DNA of 64,000 nucleotides from SG8-30 sp963695085 (GCA_963695085.1 CAVOFV010000005.1:193709-257708), one strand, 5' to 3'. Counted from the first letter of the stretch, positions 22,170 to 33,408 are shown. Translations and numbers: made by a program. The notes: generated by a model from the sequence alone, not told the origin.

Positions 22170-23087
22170 ATGACAGACCAGGCGGAATTGCACGTTGCGG
22201 TGGGCGCCCTGTTCGACGCGACGGGCCGCGTACTGCTGGCACAGCGGCTGCCCGGCAGCCATCTGGCGGGCCGCTGGGAATTCCCTGGCGGCAAGCTCAA
22301 GCGTGGCGAGCAGCCGCTGGACGGCCTGCGCCGCGAGCTGGCGGAGGAGCTCGGCATCGAACTCGGCGGCGCGCGCCCGCTGATCCGGCTGCACCACGAC
22401 TACGCCGACCGCCGCGTGCTGCTCGATGTGTGGCGCGTGACGGAGTACCGCGGCGAGCCGCGCGGGCTGGATGGCCAGGCGCTCGAGTGGGTCGCGCCCG
22501 ACGCGCTGCCGAACGTCAACCTGCTCGACGCGGACCGGCCGATCACGACGGCCTTGCGCCTGCCCGAGGTCGCCCGCGCGGTCACGGGGCGCCGTGCACT
22601 GGAACTGTCCGCGGCGGACGATCAGCCGGAAACCCTGCTGTGGTCGCCGGGCCCGCGCGGCGAGTCGGACGGGGCGGATCGCGACGCGGTATCGGCCGCG
22701 CGCAACGCCGGCCACAAGGTAATCGTCGTCGGTGAGGCCGCGACGGCCGCCCTGATCGCCGCGGTCACCGGGGCGGACGGCATCCTGCTGGCGCAGGCCG
22801 GTCCGTCGTTCACGGTGGACCCGCGCGGCGCCTTCCTGGTCGGCGTGCTGTGCGATTCACCGGTCGAAGCGACGGAAGCGGCCGAAGAGGGGGCGCATTT
22901 CGTGATCGTCAGCCGGCCGTACCGCCAGACCGCGAACGGTGCGTACTTCGAGGACCTGTGCCGGCGCACCGGCGTGCCGGCCTACGTCGGCTGGTTCCGG
23001 AATGCGTCGCCGCTCGAGCAATTGCGGGCGCTCGGCGCGCACGGCTGTGCCGTGTCCTCGGCCCGGTCACGGCGCGCCGCCGACTGA
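22170..23087 (+). CDS. Nudix hydrolase (MutT-like) fused to a ThiE-like domain
   Basis: A 305-residue two-domain protein. Residues 1-130 form a MutT/Nudix domain with an intact Nudix box (GKLKRGEQPLDGLRRELAEELGI), expected to remove oxidised dGTP or a related nucleotide. The rest (about 150-305) resembles a thiamine-phosphate-synthase barrel (GADGILL, GTGVPAYVGW-like segments) but lacks obvious pyrophosphate-binding residues, so it is probably not a working ThiE. This fusion behind secA is known in Pseudomonas relatives. The ATG at 22170 has a GGGGAGGA ribosome site; its end overlaps the convergent peptidase gene by 21 bases. Confidence 0.88.
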   Translation: MTDQAELHVAVGALFDATGRVLLAQRLPGSHLAGRWEFPGGKLKRGEQPLDGLRRELAEELGIELGGARPLIRLHHDYADRRVLLDVWRVTEYRGEPRGLDGQALEWVAPDALPNVNLLDADRPITTALRLPEVARAVTGRRALELSAADDQPETLLWSPGPRGESDGADRDAVSAARNAGHKVIVVGEAATAALIAAVTGADGILLAQAGPSFTVDPRGAFLVGVLCDSPVEATEAAEEGAHFVIVSRPYRQTANGAYFEDLCRRTGVPAYVGWFRNASPLEQLRALGAHGCAVSSARSRRAAD

Positions 23088-25382
23088 ACGATCGATCTCG
23101 ACGGTGGCCGCGGATTCCCGCTGCGGGCTCGCGAGGTAACGGTCGAAGAAATCCAGGATCGTCTTCCAGCCATGCCGGCCGGTCGTGCGGAACGACAGCG
23201 CGGCATGCCTGACGCCCGGGTAAGGCATCACCTCGAACCGCTTGTCCAGTTCCGTGAGCCGGTGGATGAGGCTGGTGGTATTCGTGAACAGCACGTTGTC
23301 GTCGGCCATGCCGTGCATGACGAGCAGGCGCCCGCGCAGCCCGGCGGCATACGGGAACACCGAAGAGGCGGAGTAACCCCCGGCATTGTCCTGCGGCCGA
23401 CCCAGGTAGCGCTCGGTGTAATGCGTGTCGTACAGGCCCCAGTCGGTGACCGGCGCGCCCGCCACACCGGCGCGAAACGCGTCCGGGGCCTGGAACATGA
23501 GCATCAGCGTCATGTAGCCGCCGTAGCTCCAGCCGAACACGCCGAGTCGCTGCGGGTCGACCCATGGCAGCGAGCGCAGGTGCTCGACGCCACGCAACTG
23601 GTCCTCGACCTCGACGCGGCCCAGCCGGCCGGCCAGCGCGGCGGCGAAGGCCTTGCCTCGCGCCGAGGAACCGCGGTTGTCGAGCGTGAACACGGCGTAG
23701 CCGCGCTGCGCCATCACCTGCTCGAAAAGACTGCCGCGCCGATCGCCCCAGCGCCGTTGCACCTGCTGCACACCCGGCCCGCCGTAGACCGTCACGATGA
23801 CGGGATAGCGACGCGTCGCGTCGAAGCCGGCCGGGCGGAACAGGCGCCAGTACAGCGGCGTGCCGTCGGCGGCGGGCAGCGTGCCGAATTCCGGGACGAC
23901 GTGCTGCGCGGCATAGGGCCAGTACGGATGACTGGCGTCGAGAACATTCGCAGCCAGCGTGCCGAGGTGCCGGCCGTCCGCGGCGTGCAGCGTCACCGTC
24001 GTGGGTCGCGACGGGTCGCTGTAGCTGGCCACGTAGCGGCGGGCATCGGCGGACATCACGACCGAATTCCAGCCGTCACCGCCGGTCACCTGGCGCGGCG
24101 CATCCGGCTCCTTCGTGTCGAGCGCCGCGGCGTACAGGTGCCGCTCGAGCGGCGACTTGCGTGTGGCCATGAAGTACACGCGGCCGCGTCGCCCGTCGAG
24201 GCCGCGCACGGCGGCTTCCGCGCGGTCGCCCTCGACGTCCCAGTCGCCGGCCGTCAGCGGCCGCAGCAGCACGCCGTCGTCGTCGTACAGGTACAGGTGA
24301 TTGTGCCCGCTGCGTTGCGAGGCCCACACGAACTGCCCGCGGCCCGCGATGAACAGCAACTCGTCGTTCAGGTCGACCCAGCTGTCGCTGCGCTCGGTGA
24401 ACAGCAGGCGCGGCGCGCCCCCCGCCGCCGCGTAGGTCAGCACGTCGAGCCGCCGCTGGTCGCGTGACTGGCGCTGCACCAGCAGCCGGTCGCCGGCCGG
24501 GAACCAGTGCACGCGTGCGACATAGATGTCCGGCTCGGCGCCGAGGTCCAGCCAGCGCACGGCTGCGGCGCCGAGTTCGACGATGCCGAGGGCGACCCTG
24601 GCATTGGCCGTGCCGGCGGCGGGATAACGCTGCCGGTGCACCTTGAAGCCGCTGGCCTCGATCTCGAACCGCTGCTGCTCCTCGACGCCGGATTCGTCCA
24701 CGCGCGCGAAGGCAATGCGCGACTCGTCGGGGGACCACCAGTAGCCCGTGTGGCGGTCCATCTCCTCCTGTGCGATGAACTCCGCGACGCCATTGCTGAC
24801 GAGACCCTCGCCATCGTCCGTCAGCGCGCGCTCGCGGCCCGTCGCGAGTTCCAGGACGAACAGGTCCTGGTCGCGGACGAAACTGACGAAGCGGCCGAGC
24901 GGCGAGATGCGCGGGTCGGTCTCGTAGGCCACCGTGTCCGTCAGCTGGCGCACGGCGCGCCGCGCCGGCAGGCGCAGGTCGTACCAGTACAGGTCGCCGT
25001 TCAGCGGAAACAGCAGTGCGCCGGAATCGGGCGCCCAGGCGTACTCGACGATGCCGCGTGCCGAGGCGATGCGCGCCCGCTCGCGGCGGGCCTCTTCCTC
25101 GGTGGACAGCGCGCGTTCCTCGGGTACCAGACTGCGCGAATCCGCCAGCAGCCGGTGCTCGCGACGCGCGATGTCGTAGGCCCACAGGTCGAAGACGTCC
25201 TGGTCGTCGGCCCGGCCGCGCAGGTAACTGACCAGCCGGCCGTCGGGCGAGAAGCGCACGCTCTTCAGCGTCGTCCCGCGCAGGTCCGGCGCCTCGAACA
25301 GGCGGTCGATGGTCAGCACCTCGGTCCGCGCCAGCGGCGACAGGATCAGGCAGGCCAGCAGGGTCGCAAATCGCCGGTGCAT
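23067..25382 (-). CDS. S9 family serine peptidase, dipeptidyl-peptidase IV type
   Basis: Predicted periplasmic peptidase of 771 residues. A signal peptide (MHRRFATLLACLILSPLA) is followed by a DPP IV N-terminal beta-propeller (about 30-500) and an alpha/beta hydrolase domain. The catalytic triad is visible: S619 in GWSYGGY, D694 in GMADDN and H726 in GVRHAAL. Such enzymes clip Xaa-Pro or other dipeptides from peptides. The ATG at 25382 is chosen because a perfect GGAGGAAAC ribosome site precedes it and the signal peptide begins there. It is divergent from a second S9 peptidase. Confidence 0.93.
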   Translation of the reverse strand: MHRRFATLLACLILSPLARTEVLTIDRLFEAPDLRGTTLKSVRFSPDGRLVSYLRGRADDQDVFDLWAYDIARREHRLLADSRSLVPEERALSTEEEARRERARIASARGIVEYAWAPDSGALLFPLNGDLYWYDLRLPARRAVRQLTDTVAYETDPRISPLGRFVSFVRDQDLFVLELATGRERALTDDGEGLVSNGVAEFIAQEEMDRHTGYWWSPDESRIAFARVDESGVEEQQRFEIEASGFKVHRQRYPAAGTANARVALGIVELGAAAVRWLDLGAEPDIYVARVHWFPAGDRLLVQRQSRDQRRLDVLTYAAAGGAPRLLFTERSDSWVDLNDELLFIAGRGQFVWASQRSGHNHLYLYDDDGVLLRPLTAGDWDVEGDRAEAAVRGLDGRRGRVYFMATRKSPLERHLYAAALDTKEPDAPRQVTGGDGWNSVVMSADARRYVASYSDPSRPTTVTLHAADGRHLGTLAANVLDASHPYWPYAAQHVVPEFGTLPAADGTPLYWRLFRPAGFDATRRYPVIVTVYGGPGVQQVQRRWGDRRGSLFEQVMAQRGYAVFTLDNRGSSARGKAFAAALAGRLGRVEVEDQLRGVEHLRSLPWVDPQRLGVFGWSYGGYMTLMLMFQAPDAFRAGVAGAPVTDWGLYDTHYTERYLGRPQDNAGGYSASSVFPYAAGLRGRLLVMHGMADDNVLFTNTTSLIHRLTELDKRFEVMPYPGVRHAALSFRTTGRHGWKTILDFFDRYLASPQRESAATVEIDRSVGGAP

Positions 25383-25412
25383 GTTTCCTCCGGGGTTGGA
25401 TGGTGGCGCGTC

Positions 25413-25421
25413 TGCTAGACT
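25413..25421 (+). promoter_or_regulatory. extended -10 promoter element for the second S9 peptidase
   Basis: TGCTAGACT matches an extended -10 (TGnTANNNT). If used, transcription would begin near 25428 and could only serve the GTG start at 25457, not the ATG at 25400. No strong -35 is seen, as is allowed for extended -10 promoters. Confidence 0.4.
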
Positions 25422-25456
25422 CCGCGTCCGTCGCAGGCCTGCGGAGTGTATTCGCC

Positions 25457-27643
<2,187 letters not shown>

Positions 27644-27661
27644 GCCGCCGGCGCCGGCGGC
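27644..27661. terminator. 18-base palindrome between convergent genes
   Basis: GCCGCCGGCGCCGGCGGC is a perfect palindrome filling the gap between the prolyl oligopeptidase stop and the yacG stop. It can fold as a 7-base-pair stem with a GCGC loop on either strand. No T-run is present, so a bidirectional terminator role is only inferred. Confidence 0.4.
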
Positions 27662-27664
27662 GCG

Positions 27665-27868
27665 TCAGTGACGGCGTGGCGGCGTGCCGTTGCCCTCGTC
27701 AGGCGCGGCGTCCGGTGCCGGCTCGCCCGGGATGGCGTGCGCTTCCTTGAACCACGCGCCGAGGTCGATGAGCTTGCAGCGTTCGCTGCAGAAGGGCCGC
27801 CAGCGGTTGGCGGGATCCCATGCGAGTTCGCGCCGGCAGGTCGGGCAGCGATGCGATGCCGGGCTCAT
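27665..27868 (-). CDS. yacG: DNA gyrase inhibitor YacG, zinc ribbon
   Basis: A 67-residue zinc-binding protein with CPTC near residues 8-11 and FCSERC near 27-32, then KLIDLGAWF, the typical YacG signature. YacG binds GyrB and inhibits gyrase in E. coli. The acidic/proline tail is variable. The ATG overlaps the zapD stop by 4 bases, and the zapD-yacG pair next to coaE and pilD is a conserved neighbourhood in Gammaproteobacteria. Confidence 0.93.
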   Translation of the reverse strand: MSPASHRCPTCRRELAWDPANRWRPFCSERCKLIDLGAWFKEAHAIPGEPAPDAAPDEGNGTPPRRH

Positions 27869-28662
27869 GTGCAGCTGGTCAGCGTGAACGGCACGTCTTC
27901 CTGTGGTTGCACGGGCCGGGTCCTGACGCCGCCCCAGCGCAGGAAGCGGATGCTGCAGCGGTAATGGCTGCCGCTGACCTCGGGGAACAGGTCCGAACCG
28001 CCCGGCATCTCGATCTGCAGCAACTGCACCGGATGCTCGCGGTCGAAGACGACGTGGTACACGGCGCCCTGGGCGACGTGCTGCATGGGGCGCCCGCTCT
28101 CGCGGGTCACCCACAGCAATTCGGAGACGCTCTCGCACAGCGGCCTGATCCGGCCCATCCACTCCTCGAGGTCTGCCTCGCGCACGGCCGCGGCCCGGTT
28201 CAGCCAGTGGAAGTAATCGGGCAGGTCGAACTCGCAGGTGCCGCCCGGTATCGCGCTGCGGTGCTTGATCGCATTGAGGAACTCGGAGTCGCGCAGCGGC
28301 TGCAGGAAGTTGCTGCCCGAGGCATTGAGTTCCTCGCGGCGGCCGACCAGCGCGGCGAGCACCGCGCGCAGCCGCGCGCCGTCCACGCCGGGCCGGTCCT
28401 GGAAGTCCTTGAGCGTCGCCATCTGCCGCTCCAGTTCCTTGAGCACGTCGCCGCGCGCGTCGCCGCGGGCCGTGATGGCCAGGATCTCCAGCAGGCTGCT
28501 GACCGCGGCGCGGCTCGCCCACGGGCTTGGCGAGGAGGCATGGTGGCCGGCCTGGTTCCACAGGAACTCGACGCGCAGGAATACGCGCATCCGCTCGTTG
28601 AGCGGCTGCTCGTAGAGCACGGACTCGGCGGTGGCTTCCGGGGCCTCGATGGGCTCGAACAT
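27865..28662 (-). CDS. zapD: cell division protein ZapD
   Basis: A 265-residue homologue of ZapD (YacF, DUF1342), a cytoplasmic protein that bundles FtsZ filaments and supports the Z ring. Recognisable features are the start YEQPLNERMRVFLRVEFL, the PGVDGARL region and IPGGTCEFDLPDYFHWLN, which match the E. coli protein. The ATG at 28662 is chosen by alignment with that protein; a GTG at 28701 would add 13 residues without homology. It overlaps yacG by 4 bases. Confidence 0.93.
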   Translation of the reverse strand: MFEPIEAPEATAESVLYEQPLNERMRVFLRVEFLWNQAGHHASSPSPWASRAAVSSLLEILAITARGDARGDVLKELERQMATLKDFQDRPGVDGARLRAVLAALVGRREELNASGSNFLQPLRDSEFLNAIKHRSAIPGGTCEFDLPDYFHWLNRAAAVREADLEEWMGRIRPLCESVSELLWVTRESGRPMQHVAQGAVYHVVFDREHPVQLLQIEMPGGSDLFPEVSGSHYRCSIRFLRWGGVRTRPVQPQEDVPFTLTSCT

Positions 28663-28736
28663 CCTTTCATTGTGCGGCAGGGGTCCGGTGCCGTAAACCA
28701 CCCCGCCATGGCGGCCATGCCGCGGCGCGCGGTCCG

Positions 28737-29342
28737 TCAGGCGCCGGCTGCGGCGATGGCCCGGTAGGAACGGTCCAGCGCTGCGACCTTGTCCCGCAGT
28801 TCCTGCAGCGTCCCTTCGTTGTCGAGGACGTCGTCGGCGATGGCGAGCCGCTGTTCGCGGCTGGCCTGCGCGGCCAGCATGGCCTGCCCGGCCGCCTCGC
28901 CCTCGCGGTCGCGCAGTCGCCGCAACTGGGTCTCGACCGCGCAGTCGACGACCAGCACCCGGTCCACGGCGGCCGTGACGCCGCTTTCGACCAGCAGCGG
29001 GATCACGAACACCTGGTACGGACCGCCGGCGGTCGCCGACTGGCGCTCGAGCCCGGCCCAGATGGCCGGGTGCAGCATGGCCTCGAGCCGGCGGCGGGCG
29101 GCCGGGTCGGCAAAGACCAGTGCGCGCAGCGCGCGGCGATCGAGCCGGCCGTCACGGTCGAGCACCCGGGCGCCAAATTCCGCGACGATGCGCGCCAGCC
29201 CCGGCTGCCCGGGCTCGACCACCTCGCGCGCGATGACGTCCGTGTCGAGCACCGGCACGCCGAGCGACGCGAACGCAGCGGCCACGGCGCTCTTGCCGCT
29301 GGCGATGCCGCCGGTCAGCCCGATGCGCAGCGGGCTGCTCAT
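28737..29342 (-). CDS. coaE: dephospho-CoA kinase
   Basis: Phosphorylates dephospho-CoA at the 3'-hydroxyl of ribose, the last step of coenzyme A synthesis; 201 residues. P-loop GLTGGIASGKSAV near residues 8-20, VLDTDVIAREVVEPG, and HPAIWAGLE with the VFVIPLLVESG and RVLVVDCAVETQLRRLRDR lid region are typical of CoaE. The frame is open far upstream through pilD, but the conserved N-terminus begins at MSSPLRIGLTGG. It follows pilD by 8 bases, the same order as in Pseudomonas. Confidence 0.96.
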   Translation of the reverse strand: MSSPLRIGLTGGIASGKSAVAAAFASLGVPVLDTDVIAREVVEPGQPGLARIVAEFGARVLDRDGRLDRRALRALVFADPAARRRLEAMLHPAIWAGLERQSATAGGPYQVFVIPLLVESGVTAAVDRVLVVDCAVETQLRRLRDREGEAAGQAMLAAQASREQRLAIADDVLDNEGTLQELRDKVAALDRSYRAIAAAGA

Positions 29343-29350
29343 CGCACCGC

Positions 29351-30244
29351 TCAACGCAGGCCGGCCACGGCGAGGTAGCCGTCGACGATCTCGCGGCCCC
29401 ACAGCATGGCGATCCAGCCGGCGCCGGCGAGGAACGGACCGAAAGGAATCGGCACATTGCGACCGTGCCGCCGCGCCACGATCAGCGCGATGCCGACGGT
29501 CGCGCCCACCGCGGCGGACAGCAGCAGCACGAGCGGCAGCATCTGCCAGCCGAGCCACGCGCCGAGCGCCGCGTACAGCTTGAAGTCGCCGTAGCCCATG
29601 CCTTCCTTGCCGGTCAGCAGCTTGAACGCGTGGAACACCGCCCACAGGAACAGGTAGGCGCCGATCGCGCCCAGGATCGCATCGACCGGCGCCGCGGGCA
29701 GCACCGCGGCCTGGCCCGGCTCGTGCCACAGGCTGGCCAGCAGTCCCAGCCACAGCAGCGGCAGCGTCAGGTTGTCGGGCAGCAGTTGCCGGTCGAGGTC
29801 GATGACCGTCAGCGCGACCAGGAACCAGGTCACCAGCAGCCCGCCGCAGGCCGCCAGCCCCGGACCGAAGTGCCAGGCGACGGCCGCGCTGAGCAGGCCG
29901 GTCGCGAGTTCGATCACGGGATAACGCGCGGCAATGGCCGTGCCGCAGCTCGCACAGCGGCCCCGCAGCACGAGCCAGCTCACGACCGGAACATTGTGCC
30001 GGGCCTTGATCGGGGCCTTGCAGGCTGGGCAATGCGAGCGCGGCGCAGCCAGCGACAGGGGAGTCCCGGCCGGCACCTCGGGCTGGCCGGACAACTCGGC
30101 GCACTGCGCGCGCCACTGGCGGTCCAGCATCAGCGGCAGCCGGTAGATGACGACATTCAGGAAACTGCCGATGGCAAGGGAGAAGAGCAGCGCGGCGCCG
30201 GTGAAGACGCCCCTCTCGGTCCCGAGCAAGGTGAGGATGTCCAC
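29351..30244 (-). CDS. pilD: type 4 prepilin peptidase / N-methyltransferase PilD
   Basis: Inner-membrane aspartyl protease (297 residues) that cuts and N-methylates prepilins such as PilA. About eight membrane segments are visible. The cytoplasmic loop has the zinc pairs CPAC and CASC. The catalytic aspartates lie in VIDLDRQLLPD and in the GYGD of GMGYGDFKLYAALG. The start is GTG with a strong AAGGAGG site nine bases upstream. A perfect 13-base-pair hairpin sits just before that ribosome site. Confidence 0.96.
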   Translation of the reverse strand: MDILTLLGTERGVFTGAALLFSLAIGSFLNVVIYRLPLMLDRQWRAQCAELSGQPEVPAGTPLSLAAPRSHCPACKAPIKARHNVPVVSWLVLRGRCASCGTAIAARYPVIELATGLLSAAVAWHFGPGLAACGGLLVTWFLVALTVIDLDRQLLPDNLTLPLLWLGLLASLWHEPGQAAVLPAAPVDAILGAIGAYLFLWAVFHAFKLLTGKEGMGYGDFKLYAALGAWLGWQMLPLVLLLSAAVGATVGIALIVARRHGRNVPIPFGPFLAGAGWIAMLWGREIVDGYLAVAGLR

Positions 30245-30262
30245 GTCGGCCGGCCTCCTTCG

Positions 30263-30293
30263 GTGAAACGCCGCGTCGGACGCGGCGTTTCAC
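30263..30293 (-). other. perfect 13-bp hairpin between pilC and pilD
   Basis: GTGAAACGCCGCG and CGCGGCGTTTCAC are perfect complements around a five-base loop. The structure begins 25 bases past the pilC stop and ends two bases before the pilD ribosome site. There is no T-tract, so it may be an RNA-processing site, a partial terminator, or a translation brake on pilD. Confidence 0.6.
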
Positions 30294-30318
30294 GATCGAA
30301 TCGAGCGGGGTCGCGGCG

Positions 30319-31539
30319 TCAGACGACCGCGCCGAGCTTGAAGATCGGCAGGTACATGGCGACGACCAGCCCGCCGACCAGTCCGCCCAGGATGACCATG
30401 ATCAGCGGCTCGAGCAGGCTCGCCATGCTGTCCACGGCGGTGTCCACCTCGAGCTCGTAGAACTCGGCGACCTTGCTGGACATCTCGTCCAGCGAGCCGG
30501 ATTCCTCGCCGACCGCGATCATCTGCACCACCATGTTCGGGAACAGGCCGGTCGTTTCCATGGACCGCGCGAGCCGGAGGCCGGTCGCGACCTCGTCGCG
30601 CATCTTGAGCACGGCCAGTTCGTAGACGATATTGCCGGTGGCGCCGGCGACCGAGGTCATGGCCTCGACCAGCGGCACGCCCGCGGAGAACATGGTGGCA
30701 AGCGTACGAGCGTAGCGCGCGATCGCCGCCTTGACCAGGATGGGCCCGATGATCGGCGTCTTGAGCGCGGCACGGTCGATGAACTGCCGCATCGCGCGCG
30801 AGCGCTTGTGGAAATAGCTGAAGGCGAATATGGCGCCGCCGGCGACGAGTCCGACCATCCAGCCCTTGTCCTGCACGAACTTCGACAGGTCGATGACCAT
30901 GCGCGTGAAGGCGGGCAGGTCCGCGCCAAAGCCCTTGAACAGCTCCTCGAACTGCGGGATCACGAACAGCAGCAGGATCACCGTCACGATGACGGCGACC
31001 GCCAGGACCGCCGCCGGGTAGAACAGCGCTTTCTTGATCTTCTTCTTCAGCGCCTCGGTCTTTTCCTTGTAGGTCGCGACCTTGTCGAGCAGCGATTCCA
31101 GCGCGCCGGCATGCTCACCCGCCTCGACCAGGTTGACGAACAGGTCGTCGAAGTAGAGCGGGTGCTTGGCCAGCGCCTCGTGCAGCGTGCTGCCGGCCTC
31201 GATCTGCCCCTTGATGCCCAGGATCAGCTTCTGCATCGACGGCTTGTCGTGGCCGACGCCGACGATCTCGAAGGCCTGCACCAGCGGGATGCCCGCCTTC
31301 AGCATGGTGGCCAGCTGCCGGGCGAACATCGCGATGTCGAGCGGCGTGATCTTGCCGCCGGCGGCAAACAGCTGGCTCTCCTTCCTGACGCGCGCGGGAA
31401 CGACGCCCTGGCGGCGCAGTTCGGACCTGACGTCCGCCTCGCTGCGGGCCAGCGACCTGCCCTTGAGCTTGTTGCCCTTGCGGTCCTTCCCCTCCCACTT
31501 CCAGGGGACCTCTTTCTTGAGTGCTGCAGCCTGCGCCAT
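30319..31539 (-). CDS. pilC: type IV pilus inner-membrane platform protein PilC
   Basis: Platform protein of 406 residues on which the PilB and PilT motors act. Two T2SF (GspF-type) domains repeat, about residues 70-195 and 275-400, with three hydrophobic segments near 175-195, 225-245 and 375-400. IAMFARQLATMLKAGIPLVQ and ARTLATMFSAGVPLVEAM are the matched repeat starts. It is 51 bases downstream of pilB in the same direction and is probably cotranscribed with it. Confidence 0.96.
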   Translation of the reverse strand: MAQAAALKKEVPWKWEGKDRKGNKLKGRSLARSEADVRSELRRQGVVPARVRKESQLFAAGGKITPLDIAMFARQLATMLKAGIPLVQAFEIVGVGHDKPSMQKLILGIKGQIEAGSTLHEALAKHPLYFDDLFVNLVEAGEHAGALESLLDKVATYKEKTEALKKKIKKALFYPAAVLAVAVIVTVILLLFVIPQFEELFKGFGADLPAFTRMVIDLSKFVQDKGWMVGLVAGGAIFAFSYFHKRSRAMRQFIDRAALKTPIIGPILVKAAIARYARTLATMFSAGVPLVEAMTSVAGATGNIVYELAVLKMRDEVATGLRLARSMETTGLFPNMVVQMIAVGEESGSLDEMSSKVAEFYELEVDTAVDSMASLLEPLIMVILGGLVGGLVVAMYLPIFKLGAVV

Positions 31540-31590
31540 GTCTGCCCGCCCCGCTTAAGTAAACCGGTTCAATGCTAACCCGAATTGCAC

Positions 31591-33339
31591 TCAGTCAACC
31601 GTGACGCGGTTGACTTCTTCGAGGCTCGTCATGCCGTCGCGCACCTTCTTCAGCCCCGACTGGCGCAGGTCCCAGATCCCTTCCTTGTTGGCCTGGTCCT
31701 TGATGTCGCGGGCATTGCCGCCCGCCAGGATGATGCGTCCGATGGCCTCGCTGACCGGCAGGACCTCGTAGATGCCGACCCGTCCCTTGTAGCCGTCCGT
31801 GCACTCGCCGCAGCCGACCGGGCGGAAGATCCGGAATTCGCCCTTCGCGATGTCCTCCTCGGAGAAGCCTTCCTTGACCAGTGCGTCGTGGGGCAGGGTC
31901 ACCGACTCCTTGCAGTTCTTGCACAGGCGCCGGGCCAGGCGCTGCGCGATGATCAGGCTGACCGAAGTGGCGATCGCGTAGGGCTTGACCCCCATGTCGA
32001 TGAGGCGGGTCAGGGTCTGCGGCGCATCGTTGGTATGCAGGGTGGACAGCACCAGGTGGCCCGTCTGCGCCGCCTTGATGGCGATCTCCGCCGTCTCGAG
32101 GTCGCGGATTTCGCCGACCATGATCACGTCCGGGTCCTGGCGCAGGAAGGCGCGCAGTGCGGACGCGAAGGTCAGGCCGACCTTGTTGTTCACGTTGACC
32201 TGGTTGACGCCGGGCAACACGATTTCGGCCGGGTCCTCGGCCGTCGAGATATTGGTGTCCTCGACGTTCAGGATCGACAGTCCGGTGTACAGCGACACCG
32301 TCTTGCCGCTGCCGGTCGGGCCCGTGACCAGGATCATGCCCTGCGGCTTGGACAGCGTATTGAGGTAGAACTCCCTCTGGAAAGGTTCGTAGCCCAGCGC
32401 GTCGATGCCCATCATCGCGGTGCTGGCGTCGAGGATGCGCAGCACGATCTTCTCGCCGAACAGCGTGGGGCAGGAACTGACGCGGAAATCGATCGAGCGG
32501 TTCTTGGACAGCCGCATCTTGATGCGCCCGTCCTGCGGCACGCGCCGTTCGGCGATGTCGAGCCGCGACATGACCTTGAGGCGCGCCGCCAGCTTCTGCG
32601 ACAGCTGCACCGGCGGCTGCGCGACCTCCTTCAGCACGCCGTCCAGGCGCACGCGGATGCGGTAGTACTTCTCGTACGGCTCGAAGTGGATGTCGGACGC
32701 GTTCTTGCGGATCGCATCGAGCATGATCTTGTTGACGAAGCGCACGATCGGCGCGTCCTCGATGTCGTCGCGGCCGACGCTGTCGGCTTCGATCTCGTCC
32801 GTGCCCGCCGAGATGTCGAGGTTCTCGAGGTCGAAGTCGTCGTCGACCAGGGTCGGCATCGACACGTCGACCTGCTCGATGGCCTTCTGCACGGCCTTCT
32901 GCAGCTTGTCGTCCTCGACCACCACCGCCTCGATCGACAGCCCGGTCTGGAACTTGATCTCGTCGATGCCGTGCAGGTTGGTCGGGTCGGCCACCGCCAC
33001 ATGCAGCCGCTTGCCGCGCTTGGCCAGCGGCAGGATGCGGTGCTTGGCGAGCAGCTTGTCGTTGACGAGGCGCACCGCGTCCATGTCGATGTTGACCGCA
33101 TCGAGGTCGAGCAGCGGCACGCCGAACTCCTGGGCCGCGGCGATCGCGATGTCGCGCGCGGTGGCGAGTTCCTGGCTGACGAGCCAGGTGACGACGTGGA
33201 TTTTCTTCTCGCGGGCCGCGATCACGGCCTTGATCATGACCTCTTCTTCCAGGATGCCGTCCTGCACGAGGCGCTGCGGCAGGCCCCCGAGCGTGGGCTT
33301 GGCGTTGGAAGCGGCGGCCATTGCAGAAGAGTCGTTCAT
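31591..33339 (-). CDS. pilB: type IV pilus assembly ATPase PilB
   Basis: Hexameric secretion-type ATPase (582 residues) that powers pilus extension. An N-terminal GspE/MshEN-like domain (about 20-170) is followed by the ATPase core with Walker A GPTGSGKT, an Asp box, Walker B VGEIRDLETAEIA, the His box STLHTNDAP and a zinc motif (CKNC and CGEC). The ATG at 33339 gives MNDSSAMAAASNAKPTL; an upstream in-frame ATG would start within the promoter. pilB leads pilC and pilD as an apparent operon. Confidence 0.96.
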   Translation of the reverse strand: MNDSSAMAAASNAKPTLGGLPQRLVQDGILEEEVMIKAVIAAREKKIHVVTWLVSQELATARDIAIAAAQEFGVPLLDLDAVNIDMDAVRLVNDKLLAKHRILPLAKRGKRLHVAVADPTNLHGIDEIKFQTGLSIEAVVVEDDKLQKAVQKAIEQVDVSMPTLVDDDFDLENLDISAGTDEIEADSVGRDDIEDAPIVRFVNKIMLDAIRKNASDIHFEPYEKYYRIRVRLDGVLKEVAQPPVQLSQKLAARLKVMSRLDIAERRVPQDGRIKMRLSKNRSIDFRVSSCPTLFGEKIVLRILDASTAMMGIDALGYEPFQREFYLNTLSKPQGMILVTGPTGSGKTVSLYTGLSILNVEDTNISTAEDPAEIVLPGVNQVNVNNKVGLTFASALRAFLRQDPDVIMVGEIRDLETAEIAIKAAQTGHLVLSTLHTNDAPQTLTRLIDMGVKPYAIATSVSLIIAQRLARRLCKNCKESVTLPHDALVKEGFSEEDIAKGEFRIFRPVGCGECTDGYKGRVGIYEVLPVSEAIGRIILAGGNARDIKDQANKEGIWDLRQSGLKKVRDGMTSLEEVNRVTVD

Positions 33340-33380
33340 AGCGGCTACAGGGCCCGGACGGTCAGCGTGGGCCATCCGGT

Positions 33381-33408
33381 AGTGTACCGGACGGCGGCGG
33401 CCTGACAA
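33381..33408 (-). promoter_or_regulatory. sigma-70 promoter of pilBCD with overlapping palindromes
   Basis: On the - strand TTGTCA (33408-33403), a 16-base spacer and TACACT (33386-33381) form a good sigma-70 promoter about 40 bases before pilB. A perfect 12-base palindrome TGACAATTGTCA (33403-33414) overlaps the -35. The inverted repeat CCGGTA-GTG-TACCGG (33376-33390) covers the -10. Both look like operator sites, but no regulator can be named. Confidence 0.6.

Noticed and set aside
28663..28701. Upstream GTG start for zapD adding 13 residues
   Set aside because: The extra residues have no match to ZapD, and homology starts a few residues after the ATG at 28662.
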